Source of the DNA: an uncultured beta proteobacterium
Lineage (GTDB): Bacteria > Pseudomonadota > Gammaproteobacteria > Burkholderiales > Burkholderiaceae_C
Assembly (NCBI GenBank): GCA_903920405.1
Contig: CAIXMC010000369.1
Span: 1 to 11,962 of the forward strand
Reading direction: 5' to 3'
Length of the DNA stretch: 11,962 bases
Both the position numbers and the translations under genes were made by a program. The notes beneath the pieces were generated by a model. That model saw only the letters and a program-made list of their open reading frames with translations. It did no database searches and was not told the DNA's origin. Shown piece by piece: positions 5,321 to 11,962 of this stretch; within the stretch, counting starts at the first letter, position 1; every line of letters starts with the position of its first letter.

Positions 5321-8300
5321 CTACGCACGCCCAGCTTGGGTTACAGCCACTTTTCTTGCATAAATTTCCCCCAGCGCACGGCGGTATTCGTTGGGAAAAA
5401 CCTTGACAAATTTTTGGAGTGAAGTTTCCCATTTGTCCAATAATTCGCGGGCACGTTTGCTGCCTGTCCAGCGGTTGTGGTCTGAGAGCATTTGTTTAAG
5501 TTGCTCTTCGTCACTTAAACCGCGATGCCACAATTCGACCTCAAGTACTTCTTTTTGTTCGGCCGTGGTCAAAACCTTGTGCAGTGTGACCATGGCTGTG
5601 TTGCAGCGTTGGGCAAATTGGCCGTCTTCATCATAGACGTAGGCCACGCCGCCGCTCATGCCCGCAGCGAAGTTGCGTCCGGTTTTTCCCAAGACGGCAA
5701 CAGTACCGCCGGTCATGTATTCGCAGCCGTGGTCACCCGTGCCTTCGACTACGGTGGTAGCACCTGACAGTCGCACAGCAAAACGCTCGCCGGCTACGCC
5801 GCTAAAAAAGGCTTCGCCACTCGTTGCGCCAAACATCACGGTGTTGCCGACGATGATGTTTTGGGTGGCCTCGCCCCGAAAATCAATGCTGGGGCGCACC
5901 ACAACACGACCGCCTGACAGGCCCTTGCCGGTGTAATCGTTGGCATCTCCAATCAAATACAGCGTGATGCCACGCGCCAGAAATGCGCCAAAAGATTGTC
6001 CACCGGTGCCTTCGAGTTGAATTCGTATGGTGTCATCAGGCAAACCTTCGGGGTGAACTTGCGTGAGCGCGCCCGAGAGCATGGCCCCCACCGAGCGGTT
6101 GACGTTGCGCACGGTTTCCATGATTTTGACTTTTTCGCCAGAATCGATGGCACGGCGGCTTCTGGCTATCAGTAATTTGTCAAGTGATTTTTCAAGTCCA
6201 TGATCTTGAGTTTCGGTGTGGTAACGCGGCACATCGGCAGGGACGTTGGGTTGTGCAAGCAGTCGGCCAAAGTCCAGACCACGTGCTTTCCAGTGGGTCA
6301 GGCCTGGGCGCATGTCGATCAGGTCAGATCGTCCAATCAGGTCATCAAATTTGGCGATCCCCAATTGCGCCATGATGTGGCGAACTTCTTCGGCAATAAA
6401 GAAAAAGTAGTTCACCAGATGCTCAGGCTTGCCTGAGAATTTTTGGCGTAACACGGGGTCTTGCGTGGCCACGCCAACCGGGCAGGTGTTTAAGTGGCAT
6501 TTGCGCATCATGATGCAGCCTTCCACCACCAAAGGTGCTGTGGCAAACCCAAATTCATCTGCTCCTAGTAGCGCACCCATGACCACGTCGCGGCCTGTTT
6601 TCATTTGGCCATCCACTTGCACGCGAATACGGCTGCGCAGACGGTTGAGCACCAGGGTTTGCTGGGTTTCGGCTAGGCCAATTTCCCAGGGGCTACCCGC
6701 GTGTTTGATGGATGACCAGGGTGATGCCCCTGTGCCGCCGTCGTGGCCGGAAATCACCAGATGGTCAGCCTTGCACTTGGCAACGCCAGCAGCAATAGTG
6801 CCCACGCCAATTTCAGACACCAGTTTGACGCTGATACTGGCCTTGGGTGCAACGCTTTTCAGGTCATGAATGAGTTGCGCCAGGTCTTCAATCGAATAAA
6901 TGTCGTGGTGAGGGGGAGGCGAAATCAGCCCGACACCGGGCACCGAGTGGCGCAGTCGGCCAATATAGTCCGACACTTTTCCGCCAGGCAGTTGGCCGCC
7001 TTCGCCGGGCTTGGCCCCTTGCGCCATTTTGATTTGAATCTGGTCGGCGCTGGTCAGGTATTCAGCCGTTACACCAAAGCGGCCTGAGGCCACCTGCTTG
7101 ATGCGTGATCGCAGGCTGTCGCCGTCTTGAAGTGGCATATCAACCTCAACCACATCGCTGCCAATCACGCTTTTCAAGGTATCGCCCAGCTTAATGGCAA
7201 TGCCTTTGCGCTCGTTGCGGTAACGTGCCGAGTCTTCACCGCCCTCGCCGGTGTTGCTTTTGCCACCGATGCGGTTCATGGCAACGGCTAATGTGGCGTG
7301 CGCTTCAGTGGAGATCGATCCCAGGGACATGGCCCCCGTGGCAAAGCGTTTGACGATTTCCTTGGCAGACTCGACATTGTCTAGTGCAATAGCCTTGGCC
7401 GGATCACATTTGAACTCGAACAGACCGCGCAGTGTCATCTGGCGTTGGCTTTGGTCGTTGATGATGTGGGCATATTCCTGGTAAGTATTCCAGTTGTTGG
7501 CACGGGTGCTGTGTTGCAGTTTGGCAATGGCATCAGGTGTCCATAAATGCTCATCGCCTCTCGTGCGCCAGGCGTATTCGCCGCCGGTATCGAGCCGATT
7601 GGCCAGCACGGGGTCTGAACCATAAGCACATCGGTGCATGCGAATAGCCTCTTTTGCAATTTCAAACACGCCAATGCCTTCCACGCGGCTGGGCGTGCCG
7701 GTAAAGTATTTTTCAATCAAATCAGAAGATAAGCCAATGGCTTCAAACAATTGCGCGCCACAGTAGCTCATGTAGGTGGACACGCCCATTTTGGACATGA
7801 TCTTGGACAAGCCTTTGCCCACAGCCTTGATGTAGTTGCCAATGGCTTTGTCAGCGTCAGGCGCACCGGGCAAGTCTTGGCAGATGCCCGTCAGAGTTTG
7901 CATGGCCAAATAGGGGTGAATGGCCTCGGCGCCATACCCCGCCAGCACGCCAAAATGATGTACTTCACGCGCCGTGCCGGTTTCAACCACCAAACCTGCC
8001 GATGTGCGCAAGCCCTCACGCACTAAGTGCTGGTGAATGGCAGACAGTGCCAGGAGAGCAGGAATAGCCACCTGCGTGGCATTCAAGGCACGGTCGCTGA
8101 TGATCAAAATGTTATGGCCGCCCTCAATGGCATCAACCGCCTGCGCGCACAGGGAAGCCAGCTTGGCTTCCACGCCTTCGTGCCCCCAAGCCAATGGGTA
8201 AGTGATGTCAATGACACAACTGCGAAATTTGCCATGGGTGTGCCTGGCTATGTCGCGCAGTTTGGCCATGTCGGCACAGTTCAGAATCGGCTGGTTCAAC

Positions 8301-10012
8301 TCAAGACGCAAGGGTGGATTGACCTGGTTGATGTCCAGCAGATTGGGTTTGGGGCCAACGAAAGACACCAGACTCATCACGATGGCTTCACGAATGGGGT
8401 CAATAGGAGGGTTGGTGACCTGGGCAAACAACTGTTTGAAATAGTTGTACAACGGTTTGTTTTTGTCTGACAACACCGCCAAAGGGCTGTCGTTGCCCAT
8501 CGAACCCACCGCTTCTTCGCCATGGGTGGCCATGGGAATCATCAAAAATTTAAGGTCTTCCTGGGTGACTCCAAAAGCCTGCTGACGATCCAGTAGGGTG
8601 TCTGCTGGTTCTGGCGCGAGTTCGTTGCTCACGGGCAAATCGCTTAAACGAATGCGCAGGTTTTCAATCCACTGCTTGTAGGGCTTGCTGTTGGAAAGGA
8701 TGGACTTGATCTCGTCGTTTTCAACCATGCGACCCTGTTCCAGGTCAATCATGAACATTTTGCCGGGTTGCAATCGCCATTTACAAACGATTTTGTTTTC
8801 AGGAAATGGCAATACGCCCGATTCAGAGGCCAACACAACCAAATCATCATCGGTGATGCAGTAGCGTGACGGGCGCAGGCCGTTGCGGTCGAGCGTAGCG
8901 CCAATCTGGCGGCCATCGGTAAACACAATGCTGGCAGGGCCGTCCCAAGGTTCGAGCATGGCGGCGTGGTACTCATAAAACGCACGGCGACGTTCGTCCA
9001 TGCCGGTGTTTTGCTCCCACGGCTCGGGGATCATCATCATGATCGCCTGGCTGATGGGGTAACCTGCCATGGTCAATAGCTCCAGGCAGTTGTCAAAAAT
9101 AGCCGTGTCGGACTGAGTGGGCATACTGATGGGGTAGAGCTTGTGCAAATCTGCGCCCAGCACGGGGGATGACATCACGCCTTCACGCGCTTTCATCCAG
9201 TTGTAATTGCCTTTGACGGTGTTGATTTCCCCGTTATGCGCCACATAGCGGTAAGGGTGCGCCAGCGGCCATTCGGGAAACGTGTTGGTGGAAAATCGTT
9301 GATGCACCAGCCCCAGGGCAGACACGCAGCGGGGGTCTTGCAAATCCATGTAATAAACACCCACCTGGTCGGCAAGAAGTAATCCCTTATAGACCACGGT
9401 TCGGCTGGACATGCTGGGCACATAGTATTCCTTACTGTGCTTGAGCTTGAGGTCTTGAATGTGGGCGCTTGTGGTTTTGCGAATCACATAGAGTTTGCGC
9501 TCCAGTGCATCTTGCACCAGCACATCATGGCCACGGCCTATGAACACCTGGCGCAAAACAGGTTCTTTTTTTCGTACTTCAGGAGACATGGGCATCTCTC
9601 GATTGACCGGCACATCGCGCCAGCCCAGGAGTACCTGCCCTTGTGTTCGGATGGCACGCTCAAGTGCTTGCTCGCAAGCCAGACGCGAGGCGTGTTCCTT
9701 GGGCAAAAACACCATGCCCACGCCATATTCACCCGGTGGCGGCAGTGTGACACCTTGTGCTGCCATTTCTTCGCGGTACAAAACATCGGGCAACTGAATC
9801 AAAATGCCCGCACCATCGCCCATCAACTTGTCAGCGCCCACTGCTCCCCTGTGGTCCAAGTTCTGAAGGATTTTGAGCGCATTCAAAACAATGTCATGCG
9901 ATTTGATGCCTTTGATATGTGCAACAAAACCTGCCCCACAAGCGTCATGCTCGTGGGCTGAAGAATACAAACCGTTGTTTTGGAGATGAAGAATCTCGTC
10001 TGCCGTTGTCAT
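5321..10012 (-). CDS. gltB: Glutamate synthase (NADPH) large subunit
   Basis: The alpha subunit hydrolyses glutamine and channels the ammonia to 2-oxoglutarate to form glutamate, using electrons from GltD; it is the main route for ammonia with glutamine synthetase. The 1563-residue product is intact. The N-terminal Ntn amidotransferase has its nucleophile at Cys25 ([15 protein letters not shown]), preceded by a 24-residue propeptide expected to be removed. The central domain is followed by the FMN-binding synthase domain, with [12 protein letters not shown] and [13 protein letters not shown]. The 3Fe-4S cysteines are 1166, 1172 and 1177 (C-x5-C-x4-C in [16 protein letters not shown]). The C-terminal beta-helix shows repeated Gly motifs ([20 protein letters not shown]). 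The ATG at 10012 has AGGA 9 nt upstream; a TTG eight codons earlier is in frame but has no such support. Only about 80 bp separate the start from element C. Confidence 0.98.
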   Translation of the reverse strand: MTTADEILHLQNNGLYSSAHEHDACGAGFVAHIKGIKSHDIVLNALKILQNLDHRGAVGADKLMGDGAGILIQLPDVLYREEMAAQGVTLPPPGEYGVGMVFLPKEHASRLACEQALERAIRTQGQVLLGWRDVPVNREMPMSPEVRKKEPVLRQVFIGRGHDVLVQDALERKLYVIRKTTSAHIQDLKLKHSKEYYVPSMSSRTVVYKGLLLADQVGVYYMDLQDPRCVSALGLVHQRFSTNTFPEWPLAHPYRYVAHNGEINTVKGNYNWMKAREGVMSSPVLGADLHKLYPISMPTQSDTAIFDNCLELLTMAGYPISQAIMMMIPEPWEQNTGMDERRRAFYEYHAAMLEPWDGPASIVFTDGRQIGATLDRNGLRPSRYCITDDDLVVLASESGVLPFPENKIVCKWRLQPGKMFMIDLEQGRMVENDEIKSILSNSKPYKQWIENLRIRLSDLPVSNELAPEPADTLLDRQQAFGVTQEDLKFLMIPMATHGEEAVGSMGNDSPLAVLSDKNKPLYNYFKQLFAQVTNPPIDPIREAIVMSLVSFVGPKPNLLDINQVNPPLRLELNQPILNCADMAKLRDIARHTHGKFRSCVIDITYPLAWGHEGVEAKLASLCAQAVDAIEGGHNILIISDRALNATQVAIPALLALSAIHQHLVREGLRTSAGLVVETGTAREVHHFGVLAGYGAEAIHPYLAMQTLTGICQDLPGAPDADKAIGNYIKAVGKGLSKIMSKMGVSTYMSYCGAQLFEAIGLSSDLIEKYFTGTPSRVEGIGVFEIAKEAIRMHRCAYGSDPVLANRLDTGGEYAWRTRGDEHLWTPDAIAKLQHSTRANNWNTYQEYAHIINDQSQRQMTLRGLFEFKCDPAKAIALDNVESAKEIVKRFATGAMSLGSISTEAHATLAVAMNRIGGKSNTGEGGEDSARYRNERKGIAIKLGDTLKSVIGSDVVEVDMPLQDGDSLRSRIKQVASGRFGVTAEYLTSADQIQIKMAQGAKPGEGGQLPGGKVSDYIGRLRHSVPGVGLISPPPHHDIYSIEDLAQLIHDLKSVAPKASISVKLVSEIGVGTIAAGVAKCKADHLVISGHDGGTGASPWSSIKHAGSPWEIGLAETQQTLVLNRLRSRIRVQVDGQMKTGRDVVMGALLGADEFGFATAPLVVEGCIMMRKCHLNTCPVGVATQDPVLRQKFSGKPEHLVNYFFFIAEEVRHIMAQLGIAKFDDLIGRSDLIDMRPGLTHWKARGLDFGRLLAQPNVPADVPRYHTETQDHGLEKSLDKLLIARSRRAIDSGEKVKIMETVRNVNRSVGAMLSGALTQVHPEGLPDDTIRIQLEGTGGQSFGAFLARGITLYLIGDANDYTGKGLSGGRVVVRPSIDFRGEATQNIIVGNTVMFGATSGEAFFSGVAGERFAVRLSGATTVVEGTGDHGCEYMTGGTVAVLGKTGRNFAAGMSGGVAYVYDEDGQFAQRCNTAMVTLHKVLTTAEQKEVLEVELWHRGLSDEEQLKQMLSDHNRWTGSKRARELLDKWETSLQKFVKVFPNEYRRALGEIYARKVAVTQAGRA

Positions 10013-10021
10013 GGGCGCGTG

Positions 10022-10025
10022 TCCT
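10022..10025 (-). promoter_or_regulatory. Ribosome binding site deciding the gltB start
   Basis: AGGA on the minus strand lies 9 nt before the ATG at 10012 and favours it over the in-frame TTG at 10036, which overlaps this site. Confidence 0.6.
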
Positions 10026-10092
10026 GGAAAAATCAAAAGATGTGGACTTTACCGTAAATGCATTCGGGGAATGAAGGGTCGTGATGATGGGG

Positions 10093-10205
10093 GTGCGATT
10101 CAAAGTGATGTGGCTTGGGTGCGACATCCAAATCCCCCCTAACCCCCCCTTTTTTCAAAGGGGGGATTTGATTTTTGTATTGCACCACATCACTTTGAAA
10201 CGCAC
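10093..10205. mobile_element. Element C: 113-bp MITE with 21-bp terminal inverted repeats and a C6/G6 central hairpin
   Basis: The left end (10093-10113, GTGCGATTCAAAGTGATGTG) matches the complement of the right end (10185-10205) at 20 of 21 positions. Inside, CAAATCCCCCC (10129-10139) and GGGGGGATTTG (10160-10170) form a perfect 11-bp stem. A competing stem pairs CCCCCCTTT (10144-10152) with AAAGGGGGG (10157-10165). Similar C-rich/G-rich hairpins are widespread as dispersed repeats in many bacteria (general knowledge). The element has no coding capacity. A solo right end lies inverted at 3658-3697. Confidence 0.85.
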
Positions 10206-10231
10206 CTAGGCCACACTGCGCGATTTGCGCC

Positions 10232-10334
10232 TATAGACTTTCAGATAAATAACTTCCACTTTTTTATAGAAAATGTCTTTAACATCAGCACGTTACTTTA
10301 GACTACTTGGAAACTATTTATCTGAAAGTCTATA
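10232..10334 (+). mobile_element. Element B copy 2: 103-bp MITE with 27-bp terminal inverted repeats
   Basis: Length, orientation and both ends are identical to copy 1 at 2249-2351; the 14 differences are all in the central 45 bp. The flanks are unrelated to those of copy 1 apart from a shared CC just before the left end. It ends 64 bp from the kinase stop codon. Its right end would give TTGGAA-18-TATAGC, a poorer promoter match than copy 1, pointing toward the kinase gene in antisense. Confidence 0.88.
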
Positions 10335-10354
10335 GCATTGCATCTTTAACTCTA

Positions 10355-10394
10355 ACGGCCAAATGGGGAACTTATTACTGACCATATCCTTACG
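10355..10394 (+). repeat. Repeat D copy 2, 4 bp from the kinase stop codon
   Basis: It matches 5222-5261 at 37 of 40 positions. One stem arm is changed (ATGGGG against CCATAT), so the hairpin of copy 1 is weakened here. ACGGCC occurs at both 10355-10360 and 10392-10397, a direct repeat that copy 1 lacks on its right side. Confidence 0.8.
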
Positions 10395-10398
10395 GCCT

Positions 10399-11962
10399 TT
10401 ACCCGGGCATGGCCAGCCATTTGCTTAAAGTCGATTTCAGGGCTTCGAGTGCGATGGGCTTGGTTAGAAAATCGTCCATGCCGACCGACAGGCAATGTTG
10501 GTGGTCTTCCTCATACGCATCGGCTGTCAGGGCAATGATGGGCAAGCGGGGGCTGTTGTTGTGGGTTTCCCACTGGCGTATGTGTTGGGTGGCCATGTAG
10601 CCATCCATGACGGGCATGTGGATATCCATCAGGATCAGGTCAGGCCGATCACCCTTTGTGATGGCATCGAGTGCCTGCTGACCGTTGTAAGCCAGCGTCA
10701 CCGTCATTCCCAACATGGTCAGAAATGACTCAATCACGCTGCAATTGAGGGCGTTGTCTTCCACCACTAACACCTGTCCACCCAACTGCACAGGTTCAGT
10801 CACGTTGACTGGCACACAGCGTTCAGACTTGCGGCTCTCTTCCTGGGTGACAGCTTGGGCACGCACGCGAAACCAGAATCTGGAGCCTTGGCCAGCGACG
10901 CTTTCAACACCCACATCACCACCCATGAGTTGGGACAACGTTCGCACAATGGACAGCCCCAGCCCAGAGCCTCCAAACTCGCGCGTGATGGAACTGTCCG
11001 TCTGTGAGAACGGTTGAAAAAGCAAATCCATTTTGTCGGCTGGTATGCCCATGCCTGTATCGCTGACCGAAAACTCCAGCAGGGCAGATTCGCCTTCGCG
11101 TTCCAGCTCTGTTCCTTCAATACGAATGCTGCCAGACTGGGTGAACTTAATGGCGTTGCCAATGAGGTTCGAGAGCATTTGTCGCACACGGTGCGAGTCT
11201 GCCTGATAACGGCGATGAGGTGGGCACATCCATTGGCATTCGAGTTGGAGACTTTTAGCTTCTGCGGCACCAGAAAACAGCTCGCGTGTTTCCCGAATCA
11301 GAGAATACGGCTCAAAAATGATGCTGTCAAGCTGCAATTTTCCAGCCTCGATTTTCGAGAGGTCAAGAATGTCGTTGAGCAAAGTCAGCAGGGTCTGCCC
11401 CGATGAATAAATGGTTCTGACGTACTCACGACGCTCGTTGTCTGTCAAATGGGGCATCAACAAAAGCTGCGCCATGCCCAGAATGCCGTTCATGGGGGTG
11501 CGAATTTCATGCGACATGGTGGCCAAAAAGCGACTCTTGGTGAGGTTGGCAACATCGGCGCTTGTCTTGGCCGCGATCAGTTCGGTCTCGCGCTGGCTTA
11601 AAACCATCAACAAGTGGTTGAAGCTGTGAATCAACTCTCCAATTTCATCTTCACGAACAATAGGCAAAGGTTGCGGCGTTTGATGTGAGTCAGCCTGGGT
11701 TGCCAGTTGCCGCGTTGCAGACAGCATGGGTGACAACTGATGCTTCAAGATGAACGAAACCATCCACCAGGTCAGTGGGCTTGCCAGCAAGGTCAGCAAT
11801 ACCATGGACAGCAGCATGTTGCGCTGCATGGCCTTCACGGGCGCAAAGGCTTCATCCGTTGGCAGGACAACGCCCAATACCCAGCCCGCCACAGGAATGG
11901 CTTTGGCAGCAGTGACTTCTTCCACGCCTTTGGAACTGATGGTAATGCCGTGACCTTCATAA
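10399..11962 (-). CDS. Hybrid sensor histidine kinase (HAMP-HisKA-HATPase-REC), 5'-truncated by window edge
   Basis: Inner-membrane sensor that autophosphorylates on His and passes the phosphate to its own receiver domain, from where it would go to a downstream partner. The frame is open to the window end, so the N-terminus lies outside; the GTG at 11925 is internal. In the 520 visible residues, the first ~40 look like the end of a periplasmic Cache-type domain ([14 protein letters not shown]). A membrane segment follows at about 48-72, then a HAMP linker. HisKA has His151 in [13 protein letters not shown]. The ATPase shows [10 protein letters not shown] (265-274), DTGMGI (301-306) and GSGLGLS (331-337). 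The receiver has Asp446 ([14 protein letters not shown]) and LTKP near its end. All key residues are present. No Hpt domain is visible. The ligand and partner are unknown. Confidence 0.94.
   Translation of the reverse strand, partial: YEGHGITISSKGVEEVTAAKAIPVAGWVLGVVLPTDEAFAPVKAMQRNMLLSMVLLTLLASPLTWWMVSFILKHQLSPMLSATRQLATQADSHQTPQPLPIVREDEIGELIHSFNHLLMVLSQRETELIAAKTSADVANLTKSRFLATMSHEIRTPMNGILGMAQLLLMPHLTDNERREYVRTIYSSGQTLLTLLNDILDLSKIEAGKLQLDSIIFEPYSLIRETRELFSGAAEAKSLQLECQWMCPPHRRYQADSHRVRQMLSNLIGNAIKFTQSGSIRIEGTELEREGESALLEFSVSDTGMGIPADKMDLLFQPFSQTDSSITREFGGSGLGLSIVRTLSQLMGGDVGVESVAGQGSRFWFRVRAQAVTQEESRKSERCVPVNVTEPVQLGGQVLVVEDNALNCSVIESFLTMLGMTVTLAYNGQQALDAITKGDRPDLILMDIHMPVMDGYMATQHIRQWETHNNSPRLPIIALTADAYEEDHQHCLSVGMDDFLTKPIALEALKSTLSKWLAMPG

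Larger units (their letters stand above)
10013..10398. other. Gene-free 386-bp gap packed with three small repeats
   Basis: No gene is seen between gltB and the kinase gene. From left to right it holds about 80 bp of gltB leader without a convincing sigma-70 promoter, element C (10093-10205), 26 bp of unique sequence, element B copy 2 (10232-10334), 20 bp of unique sequence, and repeat D copy 2 (10355-10394). About two thirds of the gap is repeat DNA. It looks like a hot spot for small insertions between two same-strand genes. Confidence 0.8.

Noticed and set aside
9437..9961. 174-codon open frame on the + strand opposite the gltB 5' end
   Set aside because: It is a shadow of gltB with no recognisable domain and no ribosome site that I can support.
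10013..10036. GltB starting at the TTG at 10036
   Set aside because: The ATG at 10012 has AGGA at 9-nt spacing, and the TTG frame would translate through that site. The shorter propeptide of 24 residues is also reasonable.
10129..10176. Element C hairpin followed by five Ts as a rho-independent terminator on the + strand
   Set aside because: No + strand gene ends nearby; on the minus strand, where genes would need it, there is no T-tract after the stem. It is better explained as part of the element.
2073..10394. The dispersed short repeats as a CRISPR array or phage attachment sites
   Set aside because: The repeats are not regularly spaced, there are no spacers, cas genes, integrase or tRNA, and each family has transposon-like inverted ends instead.

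Overview
The window reads as chromosomal DNA of a betaproteobacterium, probably Burkholderiales. The basis is the style of GltB/GltD, PlsY and the signalling proteins, with roughly half GC. The genus cannot be named from this sequence. The two outer genes are cut by the window edges. There are no rRNA or tRNA genes and no CRISPR array.

Layout, left to right. On the + strand: the 3' part of a PAS-GGDEF diguanylate cyclase gene (1-668), plsY (730-1434), and a class I glutamine amidotransferase gene (1431-2183) that overlaps plsY by 4 bp. A response regulator with an HD-GYP cyclic-di-GMP phosphodiesterase domain follows (2384-3568). On the - strand, reading right to left: the 3' part of a hybrid sensor histidine kinase gene (11962-10399), then gltB (10012-5321) and gltD (5182-3716), the two subunits of NADPH glutamate synthase. 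The HD-GYP gene and gltD converge at about 3.6-3.7 kb.

The main content beyond the genes is a dense set of small non-coding repeats in nearly every gap. (A) A palindromic element of about 100 bp at 2073-2172 has inserted into the 3' end of the amidotransferase gene. Removing it with one copy of its target duplication restores a family-like C-terminus exactly. (B) A 103-bp element with 27-bp terminal inverted repeats occurs twice in the same orientation (2249-2351 and 10232-10334), at about 86% identity. (C) A 113-bp element with 21-bp terminal repeats around a C6/G6 hairpin lies at 10093-10205, and a solo 40-nt end of it lies inverted at 3658-3697. (D) A 40-nt repeat lies at 5222-5261, inside the gltB-gltD gap, and at 10355-10394. 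None encodes a protein, so all depend on transposases elsewhere if they move at all. Together they bracket gltBD with both direct and inverted repeats.

Functionally the window combines cyclic-di-GMP turnover and signalling (GGDEF synthase, HD-GYP hydrolase, hybrid kinase), phospholipid initiation (PlsY) and ammonia assimilation (GltBD). I see no sign of a new multi-gene system. The most interesting material is the non-autonomous element biology and the decaying amidotransferase gene.
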